Shown here: piece by piece, positions 10,200-17,979 of the stretch
Numbering within the stretch: position 1 is the first letter of the stretch
Layout: each line of letters starts with the position of its first letter
NCBI RefSeq assembly: GCF_016653615.1
Contig: NZ_CP067393.1
Coordinates: forward strand, 2,557,673-2,621,672
Direction of reading: 5' to 3'
Length of the DNA stretch: 64,000 nucleotides
Source: Entomomonas asaccharolytica
GTDB taxonomy: Bacteria; Pseudomonadota; Gammaproteobacteria; Pseudomonadales; Pseudomonadaceae
Made by a program: the position numbers and the translations under genes
The notes under the pieces: model-generated
What the model was told of the DNA's origin: nothing
What the model saw: the letters and a program-made list of their open reading frames with translations, nothing else
Database searches by the model: none

Positions 10200-10839
10200 T
10201 CACTTCACTACATGAATACTTTGTTCCGCTACAGGTATTTCGATAACCTTATTATTTGTCATTTTGCTTTCAATAGCTCTTCTTACAATATATTTAATAT
10301 CATCATTAGTATGATCAGGAGTAATTTCAACATATCCAACTCCTGCTTTACGTAAAGCTTCTTTTTATGGCATCCCTCAGTGCAGCACTGCTCTGATAGT
10401 GACCCTCTCCCTGATATTCAACAGCTAAAATAGGATTACCAGCACCATCAATAATTAATATATCGACACGTTTTGTATTTATACAACGATATGCATAACG
10501 AGTTTCACTGGATAAAATTTCTCCAAGACTCACTTGGGCAAATACTCTGTAATATTTGAACTCTTTAATTACTCCTTTTTCAATTACGTTAAAAACTCTA
10601 TATTCCTGACGACCCATAATTTTTTGAGCAGAAAATGCTATTTTCTCATCAGAGACTATTTTTAACTGATCTCGAGGATCACTAATATCAAGGTAAGAAC
10701 TAGAACGCTGATTTGACTGTTCTCTTACAGGAGGATTCCACTTATTTTTTCTTGAGTATTTTTTATTGTGTGGTCTAAGAAAATCTTTTAAGCCTAAAAC
10801 AATACCTAATGCGATAATTATTGATAAGATGGTAAGCAT
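10200..10839 (-). pseudogene. DUF2726-like, N-terminally membrane-anchored protein with one frame break
   Basis: The gene starts at ATG 10839 with a good ribosome site (GGGAGATT). Residues 1-18 form a membrane segment (MLTILSIIIALGIVLG), then a basic linker and a DUF2726-type core with LAVEYQGEGHYQ and DAIK. This family belongs to the PD-(D/E)XK nuclease-like proteins and often sits in phages and islands. The open frame stops at 10348, but removing one A (or adding two) in the run at 10362-10366 restores EALRKAGVGYVEI and carries the protein on to a stop at 10200. It has its own 5' spacer and could be an independent accessory (moron) gene between two virion-type genes. Confidence 0.75.
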
Positions 10840-11022
10840 TTAATCTCCCTATAAACAACAAAAACAGCTAAAATATATTTTTTACTATTTGTTATTGTCT
10901 TTATAATGAATTTTTTAACTATCTGTAATTCTATTCGTCATGCTAATGTATAACAAAACATAAAAACTCATGGTATTAGTTAGTTAAACTCAATATAAAA
11001 ATAATTGCTTTTTATTATGTGA
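10840..11022. other. AT-rich intergenic stretch
   Basis: This is 183 bases of very AT-rich DNA between the 354-residue virion-type gene and the DUF2726-like gene. It holds the ribosome site of the latter at its left end. I see no open frame and no clear terminator or promoter. Confidence 0.5.
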
Positions 11023-12086
11023 TTAAGTACCACTTATTAATTGTTTATGTATTTCCTCTTTTGATTTACCTGTACGCTTCGCTATTTCATTAATATAATC
11101 TTCTGTATTAGCACTTGCCCAATCAATATTACTAACTTCCTGCCCTGTACTTGGATCAGTCACAATGACTCTTTGTTTCTTACTACTATCTGGCATTTCA
11201 TCAGTAACCACATTGACTGCATTTCTTTGAGCTTTTTGTGCGCCACTAGCTAATAAGTTTCGAGTTTGTAAGGCTGCTAACCGTTGCTGTGGTGTTGCAT
11301 TAAAATCTGCTAATAATCTTTCTAAACCACCTACTCGTTCTGCTGATTCGATATTAGACCCTAATAATCTTCTGCTTAAAGAATCATTTTGTAACTGGCT
11401 ATTATCTAAAGCAGCTTGTCTATTGATTTGCCAATTGTCCTTACCTCGGTTATTGAGGCGATCTATGGTTTTCTTATTGGCTCTATCTGCTTTTTACGTT
11501 GATAATAACCACCTGTTGTAGAGTCTTCGATAACAGTTGATTGTGTTCCAGCATTATAAGCAGGAATTTGTGTAGCTGCTGCTGATTGTAAAATATCTCT
11601 AACACTAGGAGAATTTTGCCTTATAGAAGGAATAATACCTAGACCACTTGCGTCTTGATTAGGTACATTACTATAGGTAGGAACACCATTTATTAATTGT
11701 TTAGTAACACCTTGTACACTTGTAGGCTCACTATTTTGTACAGAAGAAGAGGCTGTTCTTGGTATAGGACTAACAGCATTTTTACCCAGTGCTTCAAAAT
11801 CAGATATTTGCCTTGTGGAAGATGACTGAACAGGTGGGATTGATGCTATCTCAGTACCAATCCTACTAGCGGAAGGATAATTGTTTGTATAAGGATTCAT
11901 ACCTAATAATTTTCGGAATGAGCCTCTTAGTCCATCTGCTTGATAAGCATAATTTTTAGCTTCATTATTCCATTGTTGTAATTGCTCTGGACTAGGTTTT
12001 GGTAGATTAGCTGATTGATTTAATAATTGCCTAGTTAGACCTTGATTATTTCGTCTCTGTAGTAAAGGATCATCAGATAAGGCCAC
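11023..12086 (-). pseudogene. phage protein of about 354 aa, probable internal virion protein, one frame break
   Basis: The two open stretches 12086-11463 and 11211-11023 are parts of one gene. Adding one A in the run at 11491-11495 turns the premature end into KKADRANKKTIDRLNNRG and keeps the frame open for 354 residues. The protein is rich in Gln, Asn, Ser and Pro and begins MALSDDPLLQRRNNQGLTRQ; a helical segment follows (SRRLLGSNIESAERVGG). No catalytic motif is visible. Start is GTG at 12086, preceded by AAAGGAGA and overlapping the end of the upstream gene by 14 bases, so the two are translationally coupled. Composition and position suggest a virion-internal or ejection accessory role, which is inference. 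Confidence 0.65.
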
Positions 12087-12349
12087 TGGCGATCTCCTTT
12101 AATGTCTCTTCTGCTTCTGTTGAATAACTATATATTCCTGTAGTATCTTTTTTTCTTTTAATTTAGCTAAAAACTCTCAAGTCCATTGATAATATTGTTA
12201 TTAATATTACCACCAAATTCTATATAAACTTTTTCACCCTCTATTACTGAACACAGAAAAAACTCTAAATCTTTATCGTTTAAACAAATTTCTGCATTTT
12301 GCGCTGCCTCTAGTGCAAAGGCAAAAGCTGTACCGTGTTTAGTTGCCAT
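12073..12349 (-). pseudogene. small phage protein (about 92 aa) with two frame breaks
   Basis: ATG at 12349 follows GGTAGGACT. The open frame stops after 60 residues. Adding one T in the run at 12169-12173 gives ESFLAKLKEKK, and adding one A in the run at 12148-12154 then gives DTTGIYSYSTEAEETLKEIA, ending at 12073 just inside the next gene. With both changes the length (279 nt) is an exact codon multiple. The product is unrecognised: the N-terminus is Ala-rich (HGTAFAFALEAAQNAE) and the C-terminus helical. It is first in the group behind promoter motif copy 2. Confidence 0.6.
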
Positions 12350-12382
12350 AGTCCTACCTATAATATAAATGAATAATAGATA

Positions 12383-12410
12383 AAACTATGTCCCTTTATA
12401 GCCTTGTCAA
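12383..12410 (-). promoter_or_regulatory. conserved phage promoter-like motif, copy 2
   Basis: On the minus strand TTGACA (12405-12410), 16 bases and TAGTTT (12383-12388), with AAAGGGACA ending the spacer. It matches the motif at 10107-10134 in both boxes, in spacing and in the spacer element. The downstream gene starts at 12349, about 34 bases away. Confidence 0.6.
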
Positions 12411-12509
12411 GTTTTATTTAAAATAGTCATTGATTATAAGGATTCAGTAGCTCTTGTTACATCCTTTTTAAAAGCAGATAATTACCTTTTTCTTAGTGAG
12501 AATAATTTA

Positions 12510-12689
12510 GTGATATATTTTGCTGCTGGTTTTATAACACTTATAATTGATCTATTATTGGGTAGTTTAGCTTATTCGTTTCTTAAAGATAAATTTGCTA
12601 TGATACCAATCATAATCATATTAATACTACTGACACCTTTACTATTTTACATTTCAATCTGGTTTACAATAGCTGTACTTTTTATTTAG
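12510..12689 (+). CDS. small two-helix membrane protein (59 aa), tentative
   Basis: This rightward frame sits in a 363-base space between leftward phage genes. It encodes two hydrophobic segments (FAAGFITLIIDLLLGSLAY and MIPIIIILILLTPLLFYIS) and stops at 12689. The GTG at 12510 is the first usual start. The frame is open from about 12408 without an ATG, and DSVALVTSFLKADNYLF upstream reads like protein, so the true N-terminus may be earlier or lost. It could be a holin-like or accessory membrane protein. No ribosome site is obvious. Confidence 0.35.
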   Translation: MIYFAAGFITLIIDLLLGSLAYSFLKDKFAMIPIIIILILLTPLLFYISIWFTIAVLFI

Positions 12690-12712
12690 AAGGAACTCTT
12701 TTATAAATGACT

Positions 12713-13024
12713 CTACTCCCTTATCCACCATTTCATCGCTGCATCTACCATAAACTCAATTGCTGAAAGTAACAACAAGGTGCATTTTTTTATACTTATA
12801 CCTTTTCTTTTTTGTTTAGATAGCTTAAATTTGAATAACTGATATTGTTTTGGCAATAGATCATCTTCATTTAGATTGAGTGCCTTACACCAACCAGAGC
12901 CACGCTGAACACGCTTTTTAACGGTTTCCCAAGATACCCCTTTTCTATCTGCCCATTCAATAGCTGGTTTTACAATGCCATTGTATTCAACAGGCTCATA
13001 TTTTGAACACCAAAAAGCTGCCAT
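12713..13024 (-). CDS. phage protein with helix-turn-helix-like N-terminus
   Basis: A 103-residue protein starting at ATG 13024 after AGGTG. Residues about 18-45 (KPAIEWADRKGVSWETVKKR) look like a helix-turn-helix in which a phage regulator reads DNA, followed by a basic stretch (KFKLSKQKRKG) and a hydrophobic C-terminal helix. It is the last gene of the leftward replication module, a position where late-gene regulators are common, but the family is not recognised. The downstream space holds no terminase or other head gene. Confidence 0.55.
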   Translation of the reverse strand: MAAFWCSKYEPVEYNGIVKPAIEWADRKGVSWETVKKRVQRGSGWCKALNLNEDDLLPKQYQLFKFKLSKQKRKGISIKKCTLLLLSAIEFMVDAAMKWWIRE

Positions 13025-13033
13025 TAACTACAC

Positions 13034-13424
13034 CTACTTGCATGTTTTTTGATCTTTAAGAGAAATTAAAATATCAGTTGAAAACTTCCCTTTTATACTG
13101 TCTAAAAGAGTTAATATATTTTCAGGAATATCAACACCTCTCTTTTTTAATAGTGTTATACAATCCACTATTAGCTGATATTGATTCCCGTATTTTTGTT
13201 CAAATTGTTTTTTATAGGGATGAATGGCGATTGTTGTACCATTATCTTGATGATGACCAGCACAAAGCGGTAAAACTAACCAGTGAGCATTTTTCTTAGT
13301 ACGCCCTTCGATATGGTGAATAGAGCAATCTACCTTCTTTAATACAGGCAATACAGCCAATATATTGACAAAGATTGTTCCAATAGCGTTTTTGGCTATC
13401 TGTTACTGAGCGTCCTTGTATCAT
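13034..13424 (-). pseudogene. Ref-like HNH protein with one frame break
   Basis: The open frame 13360-13034 carries CSIHHIEGRTKK, LPLCAGHH and a KFEQKYG-like segment, the pattern of the phage P1 Ref / HNH recombination nuclease family. The missing N-terminus lies just upstream in another frame: ATG 13424 overlaps the stop of the NinB-like gene (ATGA) and encodes MIQGRSVTDSQKRYWNNL then GCIACIKE. Removing one base (or adding two) near 13333 joins KE to VDCSIHH. Pairing with NinB is usual in lambdoid recombination modules. The product, if made whole, would be a RecA-dependent nuclease; that activity is family knowledge, not shown here. Confidence 0.65.
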
Positions 13425-13879
13425 ATATTTCTTTTTCCATAGATAGCATTCATTAAATCTTGTGGATGGGGAAGTAACAACCCAAAACTAGCGCAGTAAG
13501 CATCTAGCATTTCTAAATATTCGGTCATTTTTTTGGTATTAAATTTACTGGTTCTGGTACGCTCTTGGATAGATACAGTTTCTCCATTAGGTAGTATTAT
13601 TTCTTTATTAACTGTAGGGCATAACCTTTCGACCATTGTTTCATGCCAATCAAAGGCTGAAGCTGTAATACCTGAATGATCAAACATAAACTTTTGTATT
13701 TCATTATTCCAAAGCCACAGAAGCCTATTCTGTGCTGCTGTTCGACTATTTTTCTGATCTTCAATGATTATTTTCTTAGGTATGGTTAAATCCAATGCAA
13801 TAAAAAAATTAATAAAACTATTTTTATCAAATTCATTTTTTATGGTGAGTTCTTTTTTCTCCATTGCTTTACAATTCAT
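13421..13879 (-). CDS. NinB/YbcN-like phage recombination protein
   Basis: The protein has the signature SRTAAQNRLLWLWNNEIQKF in its middle and KKMTEYLEMLDAYCASFGLLLPHP towards the end, as in the NinB/YbcN family of phage recombination mediators, which bind single-stranded DNA. I chose ATG 13879 (MNCKAMEKKEL) because it follows GGGAAGGAGAT; an upstream in-frame ATG would overlap the dnaB gene. It lies directly behind dnaB and its stop overlaps the start of the Ref-like gene, so the three are probably one leftward operon. Family assignment is moderately sure. Confidence 0.6.
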   Translation of the reverse strand: MNCKAMEKKELTIKNEFDKNSFINFFIALDLTIPKKIIIEDQKNSRTAAQNRLLWLWNNEIQKFMFDHSGITASAFDWHETMVERLCPTVNKEIILPNGETVSIQERTRTSKFNTKKMTEYLEMLDAYCASFGLLLPHPQDLMNAIYGKRNI

Positions 13880-13883
13880 TGTT

Positions 13884-15275
13884 TTATCTCCTTCCCCTAT
13901 ATCTATCAGAAAAGCTATTATCATTGGTATCTTCTGGGTCTGGCTGCCAACCTTTAGCTAGTAGATCAAAGCGACTCATGGCTCCATTAAATGTCATAAA
14001 TACTGTGGTTGACTCACCGTCTCGATATTTACCTAAAATTGCTTCTGCAATTCCCTTGTAGCGACTATTTTCTTTGTTATAAACTTCATCACGATATAAG
14101 AAAATAATCACATCAGCATCTTGCTCAATTGCTCCTGACTCTCTTAGATCACTTAATATAGGTCGTTTATTGGCTCTTTGTTCTAATTGTCTATTGAGTT
14201 GTGAAAGTAGAATTACTGGTATATTGAGTTCTCTCGCAATAAGTTTACATTGACGTGACATTTCGCTAACTTCAGTTGCTCTATTTTCATTTTTTTCTGT
14301 TCCCTGCATCAGTTGTAAATAGTCAATAACTAATAAATCTAGTCCATGTTTTAATTTATGCCTACGGGCAATTGAGCGTAATTGCATAATATTGATATTT
14401 GGCCTATCTGCCATATATAACTTTGAAGTAGCAATTAAATTAGTGGCTGATGCCAGTTGAGAAGGATAATTACAAGCTGCTTGACCCGTTTTTAGCTCAG
14501 TTAATGGTATGCTACCAACAGAAGCTAATGCCCTATCCATTAATTTGTCATTGGTCATTTCAAGGCTAACAATAAGTGTAGATTTATTAGCATGAATTGC
14601 ATTATGGGTAGCTATGTTCATGGCTAAAACTGTTTTACCCATAGATGGCCTTGCAGCAATAACTATTAACTCTCCAGCCTTTAATCCCATTAATTTGTCG
14701 TCTAAGTCACTTAGCCCAGTAGATAAACCATCAATCTGCCCTCCCTGGTCAAACCTCCTTTGTAACTCCTCTACATGATTTACTAATACATCACTGGCAT
14801 GTACTACATCATGTGAGGTAGTCGCTGAATCAAGTGATAATGCTTTGCTTTGAATAAGGCTGATCTTATCAGGTAGGTCTTGTTTAGATATTGCTATTTC
14901 TCTTGCTACAAGTCCTAGTTTTTCTATTTCTCGACAGACTGAGCGTTCTCTGACAATATCAGCATATAATTTAGCATTAACTACGCTGGGGGTATTCTTA
15001 GCAATTTCAGCTAAATAAATTAATGGATTAGTTACTTCACCATTAGAGAATCTAAGTAACTCTATAGTTTCTGCAACACTAATTATATCAATTTGAATAT
15101 TTTTTTTATAAAGGTTTAATATAGTTCGGTAGATTTCACTATGTTCTGAATAATAAAAATCTTCTGCCACTAGGTAAGTTGAAATAATATCTATTAATTC
15201 AGGTCGTAACAGTAACGCCCCTATAACGCTTTGTTCTGCTTCTTGGCTAAATAACTCAGACATATTTACCTTCAA
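13884..15275 (-). CDS. dnaB: phage replicative DNA helicase DnaB
   Basis: A full-length DnaB (463 aa): an N-terminal primase-interacting domain begins EAEQSVIGALLLRPELID, followed by a RecA-fold helicase with Walker A ARPSMGKT (about residue 210), LLVIDYLQLM, a QLNRQLEQR region and an SDLRESGAIEQDAD motif. It unwinds DNA at the phage replication fork. ATG 15275 overlaps the end of the upstream replication gene by 20 bases; the internal ATG at 15263 (MSELFSQ) is a possible alternative. Having its own helicase plus an O-like protein suggests the phage needs little of the host's loading system. Confidence 0.93.
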   Translation of the reverse strand: MKVNMSELFSQEAEQSVIGALLLRPELIDIISTYLVAEDFYYSEHSEIYRTILNLYKKNIQIDIISVAETIELLRFSNGEVTNPLIYLAEIAKNTPSVVNAKLYADIVRERSVCREIEKLGLVAREIAISKQDLPDKISLIQSKALSLDSATTSHDVVHASDVLVNHVEELQRRFDQGGQIDGLSTGLSDLDDKLMGLKAGELIVIAARPSMGKTVLAMNIATHNAIHANKSTLIVSLEMTNDKLMDRALASVGSIPLTELKTGQAACNYPSQLASATNLIATSKLYMADRPNINIMQLRSIARRHKLKHGLDLLVIDYLQLMQGTEKNENRATEVSEMSRQCKLIARELNIPVILLSQLNRQLEQRANKRPILSDLRESGAIEQDADVIIFLYRDEVYNKENSRYKGIAEAILGKYRDGESTTVFMTFNGAMSRFDLLAKGWQPDPEDTNDNSFSDRYRGRR

Positions 15276-16110
15276 CTACTTTGACAAAATTATTAGGACT
15301 AATTAACCACTCAAAATCAGCTCGAAAGGGCTTACTACCATCTTTAGAAATAGAATGACCCAGTAAGAATTGAGATTTTCTAACAAATTTAAAATAATCC
15401 TCCCAAAATGCTAAACTTTGGTGATTTTTATGTTCTCGCCAACGAGCATTTAGATAATGTTTTCGTTTATCAGTAAGAATGGCTACTCTTGGCAATTCAG
15501 GTAATATTTTCTCGTAGAGTTCAACAATTTTTTGATAAGGACAATCTGGTATATTTTGTTTTTTGATTTTTTTAGGTTGAACAATATTAGGTATATTTTC
15601 TTCTGAAAAATCATCATCAAGTTGGACGATTTTTTGATCGTCAACAAATACTGATTTATCAGTATTATTAATATCTGTTGTATTCTCTGATGTATTCTCT
15701 GTATATAACGAACTTCCCAATGAGTTATTGCCGAAATTACCAATAGGACTTTCCCCAAATGCCGTTTGGGAATATGGCGAGTTTTCAGTAGTGCTATCTA
15801 AAAGTTCATTAACACGATCGATATTTATCTTATAATAGATTCTGTGTTCTAATCGTTTATTTGTCTCACTTAGTACACCTAATGCTATTAATTGTTTTCT
15901 AGCATTTAGTTGTTCTTTATAGGTAAGCCCTGTTTCCTCTGTAATTTCTTCGGTAGTTTTATAAATACCTAATTCTGAATGAGCTTTATCATGCCAATAA
16001 AAAAATTGGCAGAATAGAACCGTAGCTGTCACACTTTTAAATTGCTTTACTAAATTAGGATAATAAGCAACAGGCCGACCAAGCTGCCTTAATACATCAG
16101 TTGCTTTCAT
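15256..16110 (-). CDS. phage replication initiator / helicase-loader-type protein
   Basis: A 284-residue protein with an N-terminal winged-helix region (TEEITEETGLTYKEQLNARK, about 65-85) of the kind found in phage replication proteins (lambda O / DnaD-like families), an acidic and Asn/Ser-rich middle, and a C-terminal helical segment with YLNARWREHKNHQSLAFWED. Position immediately upstream of, and overlapping, dnaB supports a role in origin recognition or loading of the helicase. The exact family is not certain. ATG 16110 is the first gene start after the Cro-like gene. Confidence 0.7.
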   Translation of the reverse strand: MKATDVLRQLGRPVAYYPNLVKQFKSVTATVLFCQFFYWHDKAHSELGIYKTTEEITEETGLTYKEQLNARKQLIALGVLSETNKRLEHRIYYKINIDRVNELLDSTTENSPYSQTAFGESPIGNFGNNSLGSSLYTENTSENTTDINNTDKSVFVDDQKIVQLDDDFSEENIPNIVQPKKIKKQNIPDCPYQKIVELYEKILPELPRVAILTDKRKHYLNARWREHKNHQSLAFWEDYFKFVRKSQFLLGHSISKDGSKPFRADFEWLISPNNFVKVVEGKYV

Positions 16111-16161
16111 TTACTGCCCCATAATCAAAATGATATGAATCTGCTCTAAATCTTGTCTTTT

Positions 16162-16374
16162 TTATGCTATTTCGTCTGGTGGAAATACATCATCAAAACA
16201 ACAATCAATACCTAACTTATTTAATGTAGTTATTATTTTTCTGGCATCAGGAATACTGGGTGTCCTTTTTCGTTTTTCATAATGACTGATAGTTGACTGG
16301 CAAAAACCTGCTTTATGTCCAAACGTTTTTTGGGAAAGCATTAAAAGTTTTCTATATTTTGTAAGGGGTGACAT
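16162..16374 (-). CDS. Cro-type helix-turn-helix regulator
   Basis: About 70 residues, essentially one XRE-type helix-turn-helix (TFGHKAGFCQSTISHYEKRK) that would bind the operators between this gene and the divergent repressor. I prefer ATG 16374 (MSPLTKY) because GGAAGGAATT precedes it; the ATG five codons upstream has no such site. Divergent orientation to the CI-like gene gives the usual lysis-lysogeny switch, with this gene heading the leftward replication operon. Confidence 0.75.
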   Translation of the reverse strand: MSPLTKYRKLLMLSQKTFGHKAGFCQSTISHYEKRKRTPSIPDARKIITTLNKLGIDCCFDDVFPPDEIA

Positions 16375-16389
16375 TCCAATTCCTTCCAA

Positions 16390-16475
16390 TAAAAAATATT
16401 ACATATCGAAATTAATTTCTTATCGATTACCGTGTATCTATTGCAAAAACAAGCACACGATGTAATACTATTAAA
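16390..16475. promoter_or_regulatory. immunity-region operators between cro-like and cI-like genes
   Basis: This 86-base divergent spacer contains inverted half-sites ATTACCGTGT (16426-16435) and ACACGATGTAAT (16455-16466). A related TTACATATCG lies at 16399-16408. The same ATTAC element recurs before the rightward operon (17215-17228), so it is a good candidate for the repressor's recognition sequence. Confidence 0.55.
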
Positions 16476-17090
16476 ATGAATGACTGGAAAATACTTGCTA
16501 GAGCAAGAATGAAAGAGCTAAAGATTTCTCAGTATGATTTAGCTGACAAAATAGGTTGTAGCCAACCATCTATAGCTCATTGGCTAAGTGGTAGGCGAAA
16601 GGCTGATATTGACACTATTAATAAAATATTAGTAGCGTTAGGATTTTCGCCATTATCTACCGATTTTGATGAAGCATTTGTTAATTTAGACCAAGTTCAC
16701 GCATATCCTTTTATTAGCTGGACTTCAGCAGGTTTAAATTGTGAAGAATGGAAACCAAAAACAGCAGAAGATTTTATAAAAACTAATATTAATGCTGGGA
16801 AAAAAGGATTTTGGTTAAAAATTAAAGGCGACTCTATGACTTCAATGAAAGGTTTTAGCTTTCCTGAAGGTGTATATATTCTAATAAATCCTGACATAGC
16901 AATACATGATGGTGATTTTGTAGTAGCTAAATTTATAAGGAATAATCAAATCACCTTTAGGCAATATGTTGAGGAAACTGGATCAGAGTATTTGAAACCA
17001 CTTAATAATACTTATAAGACTATTGCTCTGGATGAAAATTGGCAAATAATTGGAAGAGTTGTAGAAGCCAAATGGAAACTTATCCATTAG
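16476..17090 (+). CDS. CI-type prophage repressor with S24 peptidase domain
   Basis: Residues 1-60 form a helix-turn-helix (SQYDLADKIGCSQPSIAHWL) and 75-204 a LexA-like S24 domain. The self-cleavage residues are all present: Ala85-Gly86 (the cut site), Ser120 in KGDSM and Lys152 in FVVAKF. The protein should hold the prophage silent and cleave itself when RecA is activated by DNA damage. It is divergent from the Cro-like gene and followed by a strong terminator. The complete catalytic set argues that the switch is still inducible. Confidence 0.92.
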   Translation: MNDWKILARARMKELKISQYDLADKIGCSQPSIAHWLSGRRKADIDTINKILVALGFSPLSTDFDEAFVNLDQVHAYPFISWTSAGLNCEEWKPKTAEDFIKTNINAGKKGFWLKIKGDSMTSMKGFSFPEGVYILINPDIAIHDGDFVVAKFIRNNQITFRQYVEETGSEYLKPLNNTYKTIALDENWQIIGRVVEAKWKLIH

Positions 17091-17109
17091 TTTAATCTTA
17101 TTTCATGCA

Positions 17110-17130
17110 AAGCCCATATGGGCTTTTTTT
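17110..17130 (+). terminator. rho-independent terminator after the repressor gene
   Basis: A perfect hairpin (AAGCCCATATGGGCTT, 17110-17125) runs into seven or more T residues, 20 bases after the repressor stop codon. Confidence 0.85.
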
Positions 17131-17183
17131 ATGCCCAAATAAATCAAAAAATAAAAATATTACAAATTTGATTACATATTACA

Positions 17184-17228
17184 TTGACAGTAATAATAAC
17201 GATACGTTATATTTATTACAAATGTAAT
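17184..17228 (+). promoter_or_regulatory. early rightward promoter with overlapping palindromic operator
   Basis: TTGACA (17184-17189) and TATATT (17208-17213) are 18 bases apart, a near-consensus sigma-70 promoter. The perfect palindrome ATTACAAATGTAAT (17215-17228) sits at the expected transcription start. More ATTAC/TTACAT copies lie at 17158-17183. The palindrome shares its arms with the sites in the immunity region, so binding by the CI-like protein would block this operon. Confidence 0.65.
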
Positions 17229-17243
17229 CATTAGGTAATCAAA

Positions 17244-17609
17244 ATGTCCCTATTAGATAAATCCTTAATCAATAATTTAACACTACCCGTTGATTATCAA
17301 TACTATACCCATGCTTTTGGTTATAACAGGCAAACAATTACAAACCAAAAAAATAATGAAATTCAATCTCTCTTGGAAAATACCAAATGTAGCTTAATTA
17401 TTCCTAATGATTACAAAATTAATGCTGCCAGTTATGCAGTTAATGGTTTAGTTGGAAATAACCTTACTGCTGATATTGATCTTTATGCAGCAATTGAACG
17501 TAAAGACTGGAATGAAGTTAGTCGCATTTATCAAACAGTTTTTAGACCACACCTTAAAAAATTTGCAGAAGAAACAATTTTAAAAGCACTTGCTAAACAA
17601 GCTGCTTAG
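17244..17609 (+). CDS. unrecognised early phage protein (121 aa)
   Basis: First gene of the rightward early operon. The product is soluble, with an Asn-rich N-terminus (LPVDYQYYTHAFGYNRQ), a middle ASYAVNGLVGNNLTADIDLY and a helical C-terminus ending KALAKQAA. I recognise no family and see no catalytic or metal-binding motif. Its start has only a weak ribosome site (TTAGG). Being expressed first after induction, it could be a host-takeover or counter-defence protein, which is speculation. Confidence 0.6.
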   Translation: MSLLDKSLINNLTLPVDYQYYTHAFGYNRQTITNQKNNEIQSLLENTKCSLIIPNDYKINAASYAVNGLVGNNLTADIDLYAAIERKDWNEVSRIYQTVFRPHLKKFAEETILKALAKQAA

Positions 17610-17618
17610 GAGAACATC

Positions 17619-17849
17619 ATGTTTGATTTAGTTAAAGCTGCTGAAATCTCAGTATTACAAGCAAAGGTAGTACAGCAAGAACCGAGGTTACGCCCCTATT
17701 TTGAATATGGTTTTGGCTCTGTATCTGCATCCATTAAAAACTCAAAAGGTCATGTGTTAATGAACCTTTATGTTTCTGAAGATACAGAAAATGCTCAAAG
17801 AGAAATAGATCACTATCACCAAAAATTATTACTTATGTTAATGCCATGA
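17619..17849 (+). CDS. unrecognised small early phage protein (76 aa)
   Basis: It starts nine bases after the previous gene with a strong site (TTAGGAGAACATC). The sequence has a helical start (LVKAAEISVLQAKVVQQEPR), a beta-like middle (FGSVSASIKNSKGHVLMNLYV) and ends in a charged helix. No family is recognised. Tight spacing makes it co-transcribed with the gene before it. Confidence 0.55.
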   Translation: MFDLVKAAEISVLQAKVVQQEPRLRPYFEYGFGSVSASIKNSKGHVLMNLYVSEDTENAQREIDHYHQKLLLMLMP

Positions 17850-17979
17850 TTTTATTTCTAAAAAGTCAGGTTAAAAAATTGTAGTTTTTTTACTATCCGC
17901 TTAATACAGAAGGTTTTTAAGCCTCTCCCATTAGCAACAGTGGTATTAAGCAAAATGAATACTAGCAGAGGTATTAAGA

